Below, in pieces: positions 20,788-28,889 of a stretch of DNA of 44,776 nucleotides. The notes beneath the pieces are model-generated. The model was given only the letters and a program-made list of their open reading frames with translations, did no database searches and was not told where the DNA came from. Position numbers and translations under genes: made by a program. The stretch is from Alicyclobacillus suci (GTDB lineage: Bacteria > Bacillota > Bacilli > Alicyclobacillales > Alicyclobacillaceae), in NCBI RefSeq assembly GCF_017329615.1, contig NZ_JAFMTW010000027.1, positions 1 through 44,776 on the forward strand, written 5' to 3'. Position 1 is the stretch's first letter. Every line of letters starts with the position of its first letter.

Positions 20788-21399
20788 TTACACCCCGAGG
20801 CGCATTCGTTGCGTGACAGCATATTTTTGTAGGCTCGCATGTAATGCGTGAACGACGATGTCACACATTTTAATTACGATTCCAAGCCGCGTATTTTGCA
20901 AGACGAAGTACTCCATAAATCCACTGACATTCACTATTCCGGTTACCGTTAAATCGCCAAACTCCGGCAGCGTTTTCTTCACACCCGCCCCAGGCCGTAG
21001 CGGCCCTTGTTCGACCATAATGTGTCCGACGTGATCGAATTTTCCGAGGCACGCATCGATGGCGATGACAAACGGCGGATCCTGATACTGTTCTTTAATC
21101 CGTTCTAACGTATGCCCTAAATTGACTGCATGTACCGGCTCGTCCAACGTACCGAATACATCTACGCCGGTGATGCGGGGCAGTGCGCGCAGGCGCGAGC
21201 CAATGATTGGGCCGAAGGCGTCACCTGTTGAGCGATCAGTCCCCACACAAACAACCAAAATCTGCGATTGGCGGCATAGTGCGAGACCCTGGTCGAGAAA
21301 TTCGCCCAGACGTTGTGTCGCATCTAATTCATCAAATGCGACTCGTCCAATCACGCCTCCCGCTGGCATTTCTGTAAAGTCTGTCTGGCTATTTTTCAA
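20788..21399 (-). CDS. yyaC: Spore protease-like protein YyaC (DUF1256)
   Basis: A sporulation protein related in fold to the GPR spore protease family; its precise substrate is unknown. The 203 residues contain CVGTDRSTGDAFGPIIGS, VFGTLDEPVHAVNL, AIDACLG and GIVNVSGFMEYFVLQNTRLG, which are diagnostic. The start is TTG with AGGAGG upstream. It runs against the local leading-strand direction, as yyaC does in Bacillus subtilis. Its presence supports an endospore-forming host. Confidence 0.93.
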   Translation of the reverse strand: MKNSQTDFTEMPAGGVIGRVAFDELDATQRLGEFLDQGLALCRQSQILVVCVGTDRSTGDAFGPIIGSRLRALPRITGVDVFGTLDEPVHAVNLGHTLERIKEQYQDPPFVIAIDACLGKFDHVGHIMVEQGPLRPGAGVKKTLPEFGDLTVTGIVNVSGFMEYFVLQNTRLGIVIKMCDIVVHALHASLQKYAVTQRMRLGV

Positions 21400-21492
21400 C
21401 GGGAATCCTCCTACAACGGAATATTCCCAGTATACGTTCGCGTAGCATCAACTATACCTGTCCCATAGTTGAAACAGAAAAGGGGTACTTCA

Positions 21493-22104
21493 TTGGTAGA
21501 TATCATGCTGATAGGAGAAGTGTTCTGGGTCTGGCTGTGGGTGCGCAACAGAAGTGCGGAAAGAGCGCTTTTATACGTGGGCGCCATGTTTACAGCGGTG
21601 TTCGTCGCGACGCATGTTTCGCCGTGGTTCGCTCGTCGGTTCATGGAGACGGGGAACACCTTTATGTGGTTGGCCGACAGGATGCAAGAGGCCACGCGAC
21701 CGGTCGGTGCCGTTGGCGCGTTAGTTCCGCCTGTTCCCGTGGGTGCCATGGGCTCGTACGCCGACACGCGATGGATTGCACTTCATCTATTGCAGGGAAT
21801 GTTTACAGTGCTTATGACCTGGGCCATTTTTACGTTGTTCATGGTAACAGAGCATTTGATGGAGGCGTTTTGGGACGACCATCGAACCTTGGTGGTCTAT
21901 GGCGACACGTTCTTGGCCAATTTGTCCGGCGTCATTTGTGGGCTTGTCTTGGCGTGGACCAGTGTTTGGTTTGTGGCCAATTTATCGTGGTTCTCGTTAC
22001 CAAGTGTTGTGTATGAGTCGATTAACCGGTCTTTGTTTTTTATCACGGGTTCGCATATTGTAGCCTATCTTTCAAGTCTACATGCTATGTTATCATGGGC
22101 ATAA
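21493..22104 (+). CDS. Polytopic membrane protein, possibly CvpA-like
   Basis: About four hydrophobic segments in 203 residues (LIGEVFWVWLWV, LLYVGAMFTAVFVA, GMFTVLMTWAIFTLFM, LSGVICGLVLAWTSVWFV). The early LVDIMLIGE and general layout recall CvpA-family proteins, but the match is loose and I cannot name a function. TTG 21493 has AAAAGGGG 7 bases upstream; the frame opens earlier at TTG 21469. It lies between the spore gene yyaC and the mechanosensitive channel, whose coding region starts 23 bases after its stop. Confidence 0.7.
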   Translation: MVDIMLIGEVFWVWLWVRNRSAERALLYVGAMFTAVFVATHVSPWFARRFMETGNTFMWLADRMQEATRPVGAVGALVPPVPVGAMGSYADTRWIALHLLQGMFTVLMTWAIFTLFMVTEHLMEAFWDDHRTLVVYGDTFLANLSGVICGLVLAWTSVWFVANLSWFSLPSVVYESINRSLFFITGSHIVAYLSSLHAMLSWA

Positions 22105-22126
22105 TGACTTGGGAGGAGGACGACAT

Positions 22127-23026
22127 GTGCAAAACAATCTCAGCTGGTGGAAACAATTCAAACACGACTTGGTCGATCCGACGCATGTGGAACGCCTTCT
22201 TCTGACTGTGGGCGAGGATTTGCTTCGGGTGATTGTGCTGTATATCATCGCTCGAATCATTATCCGCCTTGCGTTGCGGTTGTCGCGAAGGCTCTTGAAG
22301 CTCCATCGCAATCGTATGGACAAGCGTCGGCTTGATACACTAGATTCCCTGTTCAGCAATATCATTCGTTATACGGTGTACTTTTTGTTTGCTGTGGAGT
22401 CGCTTGCCGTTTTCCATTTAAATATCACGACGCTATTAGCCGGTGCAGGAGTCGTCGGACTGGCTGTCGGTTTTGGGGCACAAGGACTGATTAAAGATCT
22501 GATTTCGGGTCTCTTTATTCTATTTGAAGACCAGTACGGTGTTGGCGATACGGTGCAGATCAACGGGTTTACAGGCACGGTCGTATCGATAGGTGTTCGC
22601 TTGACTCGCGTGCAGGCGTGGACGGGAGAAGTGGAGATTATCCCGAATGGGCAAATTGCTACGGTGACGAATTACTCGCGGACCAACTCGGTCGCTGTAG
22701 TGGACGTCGGCGTTTCGTATAATGCAAATCTGAAGCAAGCGATGCAAATCATCGAGCAGGTGATGAACCAGTTGAAGCAAGAGGAAGAGAATGTCATCGG
22801 GGATGTCTCCATCGCTGGTGTGCAGGAGTTGCGGGATTCCGATGTGTTGATTCGTGCGACAGCTGTTTGTGCGCCGATGACGCAATATGGCATTCAACGA
22901 AAGGCACAGCAGCGAATTAAGGAGGCATTTGATGAAGCTGGTATCGAAATTCCGTTTGTCCATCGGACAGTGGTCTTAAAAGGCGACGTCAATGCGATGG
23001 AGAGGGGGAACGACCATGTCGGTTGA
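22127..23026 (+). CDS. Small-conductance mechanosensitive channel, MscS family
   Basis: A channel that releases solutes on hypo-osmotic shock. The 299 residues have N-terminal membrane segments, then the Gly/Ala-rich pore helix LLAGAGVVGLAVGFGAQG and LIKDLISGLFILFEDQYGVGD, the MscS signature, followed by the beta domain (VEIIPNGQIATVTNYSR) and the C-terminal alpha-beta domain. GTG 22127 follows GGGAGGAGGA by 6 bases. The stop overlaps the yyzM start by 11 bases. Confidence 0.93.
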   Translation: MQNNLSWWKQFKHDLVDPTHVERLLLTVGEDLLRVIVLYIIARIIIRLALRLSRRLLKLHRNRMDKRRLDTLDSLFSNIIRYTVYFLFAVESLAVFHLNITTLLAGAGVVGLAVGFGAQGLIKDLISGLFILFEDQYGVGDTVQINGFTGTVVSIGVRLTRVQAWTGEVEIIPNGQIATVTNYSRTNSVAVVDVGVSYNANLKQAMQIIEQVMNQLKQEEENVIGDVSIAGVQELRDSDVLIRATAVCAPMTQYGIQRKAQQRIKEAFDEAGIEIPFVHRTVVLKGDVNAMERGNDHVG

Positions 23027-23246
23027 GTACGCCATGCACGATATTGTGAAGATGAAAAAGCCACACGCCTGTGGCGAGAACGCTTGGGAAATCATCCGAT
23101 TGGGCATGGACATTCGTATCAAATGTCAGAAGTGCGGACACAGTGTGTTGATTCCTCGGGCGCGTTTTGATCGGCTGATTCGCAAGATATTGGTCCCGCA
23201 CGAGGGGAGGGCACCAAATGACCATCAAGACGGCCTGTCCCATTGA
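23016..23246 (+). CDS. yyzM: DUF951 family protein YyzM
   Basis: A 76-residue protein with the DUF951 pattern HDIVKMKKPHACGENAWEII, then MDIRIKCQKCGHSVLIPR, including a CxxC that may bind zinc. Function is unknown. ATG 23016 has GAGGGGG upstream. It overlaps the mscS-like gene by 11 bases and yyaE by 29 bases, so the three are likely translated from one transcript. Confidence 0.9.
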   Translation: MSVEYAMHDIVKMKKPHACGENAWEIIRLGMDIRIKCQKCGHSVLIPRARFDRLIRKILVPHEGRAPNDHQDGLSH

Positions 23247-25242
23247 TTGTTACGACGGTTGCAGTATGCTTGCGACTGTAAAAGAAAACGGAGAAATTCA
23301 ATTGCAGGGGAACCCGGAACATCCAATTACGCGGGGGGCTTTGTGCAATCGCGGGCGCCGCTTGGCGGCGCGGCGAGATGGTGAAGACAGGGTCGTCTAT
23401 CCACTCAAAAAGGTAGGTGGAGAATGGGTGCCAATCTCCTGGGCGCAGGCTTATCGGGAGATTGGTCAGCAGATTCGCGTCGCGATCGACAAGTATGGCC
23501 ATCATTCCATTTTGCACGCCTTCGACTGGGGGTCAGGTGCTCTGCTGAAGAGCCTGAGTCAACGGTTCTTTTATCAACTTGGCGGCTGCACGGAGACAGT
23601 GGGCAGTCTTTGTTGGGACGCGGGTTTAGAAGCGCAACGCTATGATTTCGGACAAGCTCGTAGCCATGCGCCAGATGATATGGTGCGCAACAGTCGTGGA
23701 ATCGTGGTTTGGGGTCGGAACGTAGCGACGACCAATGTTCACATGATGCCATTTATTAAAGCGGCACAGGCGCGTGGTGCAAAGCTTGTGGTCGTGAATC
23801 CACTGCCTACGGATGTGGCGCGTCGGGCAGATATGTGCGTCTATCCGCGACCTGGGACAGATGCCCTGTTGGCGCTTGGCGTGCTTCGAGTATGTCGCGA
23901 TTTAAATCTTATCGACCAGCGATTCACGCAAACATGCGCAGTTGGTTGGGACGCGTTTGCAAAGACGTTGGATGCGTATGCGCTTGACCGTGTTTCACGT
24001 GAAACAAATGTGGAACCTGAGCAAATTCGGGCTTTAGCCGAGTTCTATGGGCAATCGGGTCCTGTCACCACACTGCTTGGCATCGGGATGCAGCGATATG
24101 CTGGTGGAGGCAATGCGATTCGCGCCATCGATGCCTTGGCGGCCGCCACAGGTAACGTCGGTATTCCAGGAGGTGGCGTCAATTATGCGCAGCGGGGGAT
24201 GGCGGCGTTTGTGGACGAAGACGCACTCACTGGACGTAGTGCGGCGGATGTCCGGGAATTTGTGCGTGGAACACAGGCGCAGGAAATTCTGTCGTCGAAT
24301 CCACCGATTCAGGTGTTGTTTGTCACACGAACCAATCCATTGACACAGGTGCCTGACTCTGCTACTTTGCGCAAGGCATATGCGGGGATTGGTTGTAAAG
24401 TCGTCATTGATATGTACATGACGGAGACGGCACAGGCCGCCGATTATGTTTTACCTTGCACCAGTGTATTGGAGGAGGAGGACGTCACCTATACGACGAT
24501 GTGGCATCCGTATCTGTCTTATATTCACCCTGTGGTACCGCCAAGAGGAGAGAGTAAACCGGAGTGGCAGATTTTCTCGGAGTTGGCGGACGTACTGGGT
24601 ATGGGTGAGAAGATGGCGGGAAGTGTGCAATCGTGGTTGACATTAGCTTTGAGACCGTTATTGGCGCAAGGTATCACATTGGAACAAATCCAAACAGATG
24701 GATTCGTTCGTCTGCCCATTGAAGAGGTTCCATTTGCAGATGGTCGGTTTTTGACGCCAAGTGAAAAGTTCGAATTCTGGTCGAATGCGGCAGTCGCAGA
24801 TGGACAATCTGCGGTGGCGACGTATGTGCCGCCGCGCCGTGCCCATGGCAGTGGCCATCATCGGTTGACATTGTTGACGATTCACCCGCGCAAACACGAA
24901 AATTCTCAACGTCAACATGTCGTTGGGGACGTGGTTTACCCAGTGGTTGAGATGTCGCGCGTGGTGGCCGACGAGCACGGTATCCGATCCGGCGACGCAG
25001 TGCGCCTATACAATGATAAAGCGAGCCTTCAAGGGGTTGCAAAGGTGCGCGAAGAAGGTCATCCTTATACGGTGCAAGTGGAGTCTGGGTGGTCTGGACA
25101 GGGTATTTCTATCAATGATTTTACAGACGCTGATTCGGCTGATTTTGGCCAACAGACGGCTCAGTATGATTGTGCGTGCAGCGTTGAACTTATCGCATCT
25201 GCGCTGGTCATCGGTGTAGAAAAGAGAGAGCCCGTACAATAG
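23218..25242 (+). CDS. yyaE: Molybdopterin oxidoreductase, YyaE type
   Basis: A DMSO-reductase-superfamily enzyme, 674 residues. N-terminal cysteines Cys7, Cys11, Cys15 and Cys43 form the [4Fe-4S] pattern. A cysteine in GSLCWDAG (Cys132) is a candidate molybdenum ligand. The molybdopterin-dinucleotide-binding domain is at the C-terminus (HPRKHENSQRQH, SGDAVRLYND). No signal peptide is visible, so it should be cytoplasmic. No electron-transfer subunit or cofactor-synthesis gene is nearby, so the substrate cannot be inferred. Bacillus subtilis has a homologue at the same locus. A perfect parS lies inside the coding sequence (DRVSRETN). Confidence 0.93.
   Translation: MTIKTACPIDCYDGCSMLATVKENGEIQLQGNPEHPITRGALCNRGRRLAARRDGEDRVVYPLKKVGGEWVPISWAQAYREIGQQIRVAIDKYGHHSILHAFDWGSGALLKSLSQRFFYQLGGCTETVGSLCWDAGLEAQRYDFGQARSHAPDDMVRNSRGIVVWGRNVATTNVHMMPFIKAAQARGAKLVVVNPLPTDVARRADMCVYPRPGTDALLALGVLRVCRDLNLIDQRFTQTCAVGWDAFAKTLDAYALDRVSRETNVEPEQIRALAEFYGQSGPVTTLLGIGMQRYAGGGNAIRAIDALAAATGNVGIPGGGVNYAQRGMAAFVDEDALTGRSAADVREFVRGTQAQEILSSNPPIQVLFVTRTNPLTQVPDSATLRKAYAGIGCKVVIDMYMTETAQAADYVLPCTSVLEEEDVTYTTMWHPYLSYIHPVVPPRGESKPEWQIFSELADVLGMGEKMAGSVQSWLTLALRPLLAQGITLEQIQTDGFVRLPIEEVPFADGRFLTPSEKFEFWSNAAVADGQSAVATYVPPRRAHGSGHHRLTLLTIHPRKHENSQRQHVVGDVVYPVVEMSRVVADEHGIRSGDAVRLYNDKASLQGVAKVREEGHPYTVQVESGWSGQGISINDFTDADSADFGQQTAQYDCACSVELIASALVIGVEKREPVQ
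23991..24006. other. parS site within yyaE
   Basis: A second perfect TGTTTCACGTGAAACA, 4.8 kb from the spo0J site. It encodes part of VSRETN in the oxidoreductase, so the palindrome is kept inside a coding region. Confidence 0.95.
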
Positions 25243-25253
25243 GCGGGCTCTCT
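25225..25253 (-). terminator. Hairpin between yyaE and the convergent small gene
   Basis: AGAGAGCCCG and CGGGCTCTCT form a 10-base perfect stem over the yyaE stop codon. On the minus strand it is followed by CTTTTCT, so it more likely terminates the 39-codon gene; on the plus strand no T run follows. Confidence 0.6.
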
Positions 25254-25279
25254 GCATCTATAAGGAATAAAAATGCCGA

Positions 25280-25399
25280 TTATGAGGCTTGGCAGTTGGG
25301 ACTGGTCTGGACACGCTTGCTGAGGTCTTCGGGTTGAATCGCCAATGCTTTTGGGTTGAGTTTGCGTACTTTGAGCCTACGCAGCAGTTTCCGTAGCAT
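25280..25399 (-). CDS. 39-residue basic peptide of unknown function
   Basis: ATG 25399 is preceded by AAGGAGGTG with 7 bases of spacing, a near-perfect ribosome binding site. The 39 residues start with a very basic amphipathic segment (MLRKLLRRLKVRKLNPKAL) and end with a polar, mostly uncharged tail containing one cysteine (TSPNCQAS). A promoter-like sequence lies just upstream and a hairpin lies downstream, so it has the parts of a monocistronic gene. It points against the leading-strand direction, like yyaC and sspH. I do not recognise it; a small spore protein, peptide signal or modified-peptide precursor are all conceivable. Confidence 0.6.
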   Translation of the reverse strand: MLRKLLRRLKVRKLNPKALAIQPEDLSKRVQTSPNCQAS

Positions 25400-25422
25400 G
25401 GACAGTCACCTCCTTATAGTCA

Positions 25423-25453
25423 TAGTATTACTTCAAAACGCGAAAGTATCCAA
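25423..25453 (-). promoter_or_regulatory. Promoter candidate for the 39-residue peptide gene
   Basis: Two readings overlap. A sigma-A type: TTGGAT (25448-25453), 17 bases, TAATAC (25425-25430). A sigma-G type: GGATA (25447-25451), 17 bases, AATACTA (25423-25429), which is close to the forespore consensus GHATR-N17/18-CATNHTA. Both place the transcript start only a few bases before the ribosome binding site. Confidence 0.4.
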
Positions 25454-25556
25454 GGGGTTGTCCATCAAGTTGTGGTCCCATGGTGCGTTTTGCGTGTCGC
25501 ACGTTGTGTTTGAACGCTACAATATACTATACGCGCTTTTGTCGTACAAAGTTGCA

Positions 25557-25586
25557 TTGTCAGAGATAAGTTGTTCCACCTATACT
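25557..25586 (+). promoter_or_regulatory. ychF promoter
   Basis: TTGTCA (25557-25562), an 18-base spacer and TATACT (25581-25586), ending about 31 bases before the ychF start. The rest of the 218-base gap upstream holds no gene. Confidence 0.6.
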
Positions 25587-25617
25587 TGATTTGCAAGGTA
25601 CGTAGCGAGGTGTCAAT

Positions 25618-26718
25618 ATGCCATTACAGGCTGGAATTGTAGGATTGCCGAACGTTGGTAAATCGACGTTGTTTAACGCGATTACTAAAGCTGGGGCAGA
25701 GGCTGCCAATTATCCGTTTTGCACGATTGATCCTAACGTTGGTGTCGTTGAGGTCCCGGATGTCCGTCTACAGGGACTCGCTGAGATTGTTCATCCGAAG
25801 CGAATTGTTCCGACGGCGTTTGAATTTGTCGACATCGCGGGATTAGTCAAAGGCGCGAGTCAAGGCGAAGGGCTTGGCAACCGATTTCTTGGTCACATTC
25901 GGGAAGTCGATGCGATTGTTCACGTGGTGCGCTGTTTTGAAAATGGGGACATCACGCATGTGTCAGGGTCGGTTGATCCACTTCGAGACATCGAGACGAT
26001 TGAAATCGAGTTGATTTTGGCTGATTTAGAAACGGTGCAGAAGCGGCTCGATAGAGCGAAGAAAAACATGAAGAGCGGCGACAAGAAGTTTAAAGTTGAG
26101 GCGGATGCGCTGGAACGCTTGGCCGCTGCGTTAGAAGCGGGGCAACCAGGCCGCTCAGTTGAGCTGTCTGATGACGAAACGGCGCTTCTGCGGGATTTGC
26201 ACTTGTTGACCACCAAACCCATTCTCTATGTGGCTAACGTGGGTGAGGACGAGGCTGCTGACAGCAGTGGGAATCCTCACGTAGAAGCCGTGCGGCAGCG
26301 CGCTGCCAGTGAACAGGCTCAGGTGGTGGTGGTGTCCGCCCAACTTGAGGCGGAAATCGCTGAGTTGGAGGGGGAGGACCGGGATGCATTCTTGGCCGAC
26401 CTCGGACTTGCTGAAGCTGGATTGGACAAGCTCATCCGCAGTGCATATGACTTGCTCGGTTTGCGGACGTATTTCACGGCTGGCGAACCGGAGGTTCGTG
26501 CCTGGACGATTCGTGAGGGAACGAAGGCGCCGCAGGCAGCGGGCGTCATCCACAGCGACTTCGAACGCGGCTTTATTCGAGCCGAGGTGGTCGCGTACGA
26601 GGATTTAATCCGCGCGGGCAGTTACACTGCGGCCCGGGAACAGGGCAAAGTGCGATTAGAAGGAAAAGACTATATCGTGGAAGACGGCGATGTGATGCAT
26701 TTCCGGTTTAATGTCTGA
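25618..26718 (+). CDS. ychF: Ribosome-binding ATPase YchF
   Basis: An Obg-family P-loop protein that binds ribosomes and prefers ATP. Walker A GLPNVGKSTLFN is at residues 8-19, DIAGLVKGAS is the switch II region, and the altered specificity motif in LYVANVGEDE replaces NKxD, consistent with ATP use. The C-terminal TGS-like domain carries YFTAGEPEVRAWTI and HSDFERGFIRAEVV. Length 366 is normal. ATG 25618 has GAGGTG upstream. Confidence 0.97.
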   Translation: MPLQAGIVGLPNVGKSTLFNAITKAGAEAANYPFCTIDPNVGVVEVPDVRLQGLAEIVHPKRIVPTAFEFVDIAGLVKGASQGEGLGNRFLGHIREVDAIVHVVRCFENGDITHVSGSVDPLRDIETIEIELILADLETVQKRLDRAKKNMKSGDKKFKVEADALERLAAALEAGQPGRSVELSDDETALLRDLHLLTTKPILYVANVGEDEAADSSGNPHVEAVRQRAASEQAQVVVVSAQLEAEIAELEGEDRDAFLADLGLAEAGLDKLIRSAYDLLGLRTYFTAGEPEVRAWTIREGTKAPQAAGVIHSDFERGFIRAEVVAYEDLIRAGSYTAAREQGKVRLEGKDYIVEDGDVMHFRFNV

Positions 26719-26739
26719 TACGGGCAGCCTGAGAATGGA

Positions 26740-26783
26740 TTGAAAGTATTGTATCTAGGCTGTATGTGTGTTAACATTGTTAA
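26740..26783 (+). promoter_or_regulatory. rpsF operon promoter with adjacent palindrome
   Basis: A promoter-like pair TTGAAA (26740-26745), 17 bases, TATGTG (26763-26768) lies upstream of rpsF. Directly after it is the perfect 13-base palindrome TTAACA-T-TGTTAA (26771-26783), positioned at the expected transcript start, which could be an operator. The -10 match is poor, so the promoter is tentative. Confidence 0.4.
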
Positions 26784-26864
26784 TCGGCGCATTAAATTCG
26801 TTTTTTGTCGCCATTCATCCTTGCTCCGAATAGGGGCCATGAGACCAGAAGGAGGTGTCACGGT

Positions 26865-27152
26865 ATGCGTAAGTACGAGACGATGTTCATTCTGAATCCA
26901 GCTCTCGAAGGTGAACAGACGACGGAGTTGGTTCAAAAATATCAAACGCTCATCTCTAACCAAGGCGGTCAGATTGACGAACTGCAGGAGATTGGCAAGC
27001 GTCGTTTGGCGTACGAAATCGAAGGCGACCGTGAGGGCTACTACGTGTTGATGCAATACACGGCAGGTACAGAAGTGCCAAAAGAGCTCGAACGCGTCAT
27101 GCGCATTGACGACAATGTCGTTCGTTATTTGACAGTCCGCGTGGGTGAGTAA
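26865..27152 (+). CDS. rpsF: 30S ribosomal protein S6
   Basis: A 95-residue small-subunit protein with the family pattern MRKYETMFILNP, then KRRLAYEIEGDREGYYVLM and VMRIDDNVVRYLTVR. ATG 26865 has AAGGAGGTG upstream; an in-frame start 60 bases earlier lacks family resemblance. It heads the conserved rpsF-ssb-rpsR operon, pairing S6 and S18, which bind each other in the ribosome. Confidence 0.97.
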   Translation: MRKYETMFILNPALEGEQTTELVQKYQTLISNQGGQIDELQEIGKRRLAYEIEGDREGYYVLMQYTAGTEVPKELERVMRIDDNVVRYLTVRVGE

Positions 27153-27169
27153 TTCGCGGAGGGGAATTT

Positions 27170-27655
27170 ATGCTGAACCGGGTAATATTAATTGGCCGTT
27201 TGACCGCTGATCCTGAGTTGCGTTATACCAATTCAGGAACACCTGTTGCGTCGTTTACACTCGCTGTCGACAGAATGCGTTCTGGTCAGGCGGGGGAACG
27301 GCAAACAGACTTCATCAATATTGTGGTCTGGCAGAAACAGGCGGAAATCGTATCGCAGTATTTGCAGAAGGGTCGGTTGGCTGCGGTTGACGGGCGCCTG
27401 CAGATTCGGACATACGATAACCGAGAGGGTCAAAAGGTTCGGGTTGCTGAGGTTGTGGCGGAATCTGTTCGCTTTTTGGACAGGGGGTCCGACGCACCAC
27501 AGGGTGGTGGTTATGGTGGCGGTGCGCCAAGCACAAGCACCAATACGAATCGGTCACCGCGCCCAGAACGTGGTTCAGCACCTCTGTACGAAGATGATCC
27601 ATTTGCTGACGACAGTCAAACTATCGACATTTCGGAAGATGATTTGCCCTTTTGA
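27170..27655 (+). CDS. ssb: Single-stranded DNA-binding protein
   Basis: An OB-fold protein that coats single-stranded DNA. The N-terminal ~110 residues hold the fold (MLNRVILIGRLTADPELRYT, FINIVVWQKQAE), followed by a Gly/Ser/Asn-rich linker and the acidic tip DISEDDLPF that recruits partner proteins. Length 161 is typical. It sits 17 bases after rpsF. Confidence 0.97.
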   Translation: MLNRVILIGRLTADPELRYTNSGTPVASFTLAVDRMRSGQAGERQTDFINIVVWQKQAEIVSQYLQKGRLAAVDGRLQIRTYDNREGQKVRVAEVVAESVRFLDRGSDAPQGGGYGGGAPSTSTNTNRSPRPERGSAPLYEDDPFADDSQTIDISEDDLPF

Positions 27656-27728
27656 TTTGTACGACAGGGTATTTTACCAAAACAAACGATTGGCTGTTAT
27701 TCAGTCATAACGACGAGGAGTGATTCTT

Positions 27729-27959
27729 ATGCCGCGCAAAGGTCGTGGCGGGAAGCGTCGTAAGGTTTGCCAATTCTGCGTCGACAAGATCGATCATGCA
27801 GATTATAAAGATATCGGTCGTTTGAATAAGTTCTTGACCGAGCGTGGCAAAATTCTTCCACGGCGTATTTCCGGCAACTGTGCACGCCACCAACGTCAGG
27901 TGACGGTTGCAATTAAACGTGCACGTCAAATCGCGTTGATGCCATACACCACTGAGTAA
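27729..27959 (+). CDS. rpsR: 30S ribosomal protein S18 (zinc-binding form)
   Basis: A 76-residue protein with the family core IDYKD-like [14 protein letters not shown], then [17 protein letters not shown]. Cys14, Cys17, Cys51 and His54 make the zinc-binding set, so this is the C+ form of S18. ATG 27729 has GAGGAG 9 bases upstream. It is followed by a strong terminator ending the operon. Confidence 0.96.
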   Translation: MPRKGRGGKRRKVCQFCVDKIDHADYKDIGRLNKFLTERGKILPRRISGNCARHQRQVTVAIKRARQIALMPYTTE

Positions 27960-27977
27960 TTTTGTGGTGTGAGATAG

Positions 27978-28019
27978 AACAAAAAGCACCCAGCCTTGGT
28001 GGCTGTGGTGCTTTTTGTT
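27978..28019. terminator. Bidirectional terminator between rpsR and sspH
   Basis: The 13-base outer stem AACAAAAAGCACC / GGTGCTTTTTGTT encloses an inner AGCC / GGCT pairing. A and T runs on both sides let it act for rpsR (plus) and for sspH (minus). Confidence 0.9.
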
Positions 28020-28072
28020 ATGACAGGTTGTGCAGGTGTGATAAACGCTTGTTTTGCTTGTGCTGGTACAAG

Positions 28073-28258
28073 TTAGTGGACAGTTTTTTTCTCCTGTAGT
28101 TCCGATACAGGAACGTTCGTTACAGATCCGTTTTCATAACTGACTTCAGCATATGGGCTTGATTCAAATAGCCTATCGATACGGACGGGTGTACCCTCAT
28201 ATGTCACATCAATATAATCTGGTGACTCAAAAATCTCTTTCGCGCGTTGCATATCCAT
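28073..28258 (-). CDS. sspH: Small acid-soluble spore protein, H type
   Basis: A 61-residue SspH-family spore protein. The start MDMQRAKEIFESPDYIDVTY, then GTPVRIDRLFE and the terminal VPVSELQEK follow the family pattern closely. ATG 28258 follows AGAGGTG by 6 bases. In Bacillus such proteins are made in the forespore under sigma-G or sigma-F; a candidate site lies upstream. It is transcribed against the neighbouring operon and ends at the shared hairpin. Confidence 0.88.
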   Translation of the reverse strand: MDMQRAKEIFESPDYIDVTYEGTPVRIDRLFESSPYAEVSYENGSVTNVPVSELQEKKTVH

Positions 28259-28287
28259 ATGAAACACCTCTCGTCGTGTTTAATCTG

Positions 28288-28317
28288 TATTGTTGCCTTG
28301 GACGGCGTCAGGCATGC
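28288..28317 (-). promoter_or_regulatory. Possible sigma-G promoter of sspH
   Basis: On the minus strand GCATG (28313-28317) matches the -35 GHATR exactly; 18 bases later AACAATA (28288-28294) is a partial match to CATNHTA (4 of 6 fixed positions). Spacing and distance to the start fit a forespore promoter, but the -10 is weak. Confidence 0.35.
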
Positions 28318-28423
28318 GAGTAATCACGCGGGTTCGGGCAGGAATCAGTGGTTGGCTTGTGGAACCTTACATAATAGATTTTTGTTCGGGTATGCCATTA
28401 CGCCGGGGGGAGGGAGGATTCGC

Positions 28424-28729
28424 ATGGCTGACTTGGAATCGAAAGTGGACTTGACCCGCAAGTTGCAAACGGTCGAGCACGATAGGATTGAACTCGTCCA
28501 ACAGGCAGTTGAGGTGTTACGTAGCATTCAGTCCGGCAATGAGGCGGAATTGACAGATGCGTTGGCAGGTGTTGTGGGGCTGGGTTACTTACTGGCTGTG
28601 CAAATGGGGATTCATCCACATCGAATTGACAACGTGATTGCCGGAGGGTACCGGGTGGCTGCAGAAGTGGATGCCAGTCGCAAGCCCGAATTACTAGAGG
28701 TCGCGAAATACCTCTCAGAACGTCTGTAA
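28424..28729 (+). CDS. MazG-like family protein
   Basis: A 101-residue, mostly helical protein. The pattern LTRKLQTVEHDRIELVQQAV, then LTDALAGVVGLGYLLAVQMGI and HPHRIDNVIAGGYRVA resembles the short MazG-like family of Firmicutes, related in fold to nucleotide pyrophosphohydrolases but without clear metal-binding EExxD motifs, so catalytic activity is doubtful. ATG 28424 has GGGAGGATT upstream. It precedes rplI with 160 bases between. Confidence 0.7.
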   Translation: MADLESKVDLTRKLQTVEHDRIELVQQAVEVLRSIQSGNEAELTDALAGVVGLGYLLAVQMGIHPHRIDNVIAGGYRVAAEVDASRKPELLEVAKYLSERL

Positions 28730-28889
28730 TCCGTGATGGCGATGAATCCAGTTGTCAAAATGCGGACATCGACACGTTTGTTGTGTCGCTTGGTCGCTTT
28801 TTCATTTGCTCTATTGCGCTTGGCAGACTACCATAAACTTATATCACTGTCGGCTCTCTGAGATTCGGCAAGATAAGGGGGACATGTCG

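Noticed and set aside
21400..21470. Sigma-F promoter for yyaC
   Set aside because: A GGGAATATTC on the minus strand resembles a sigma-F -10, but no -35 lies at the right distance.
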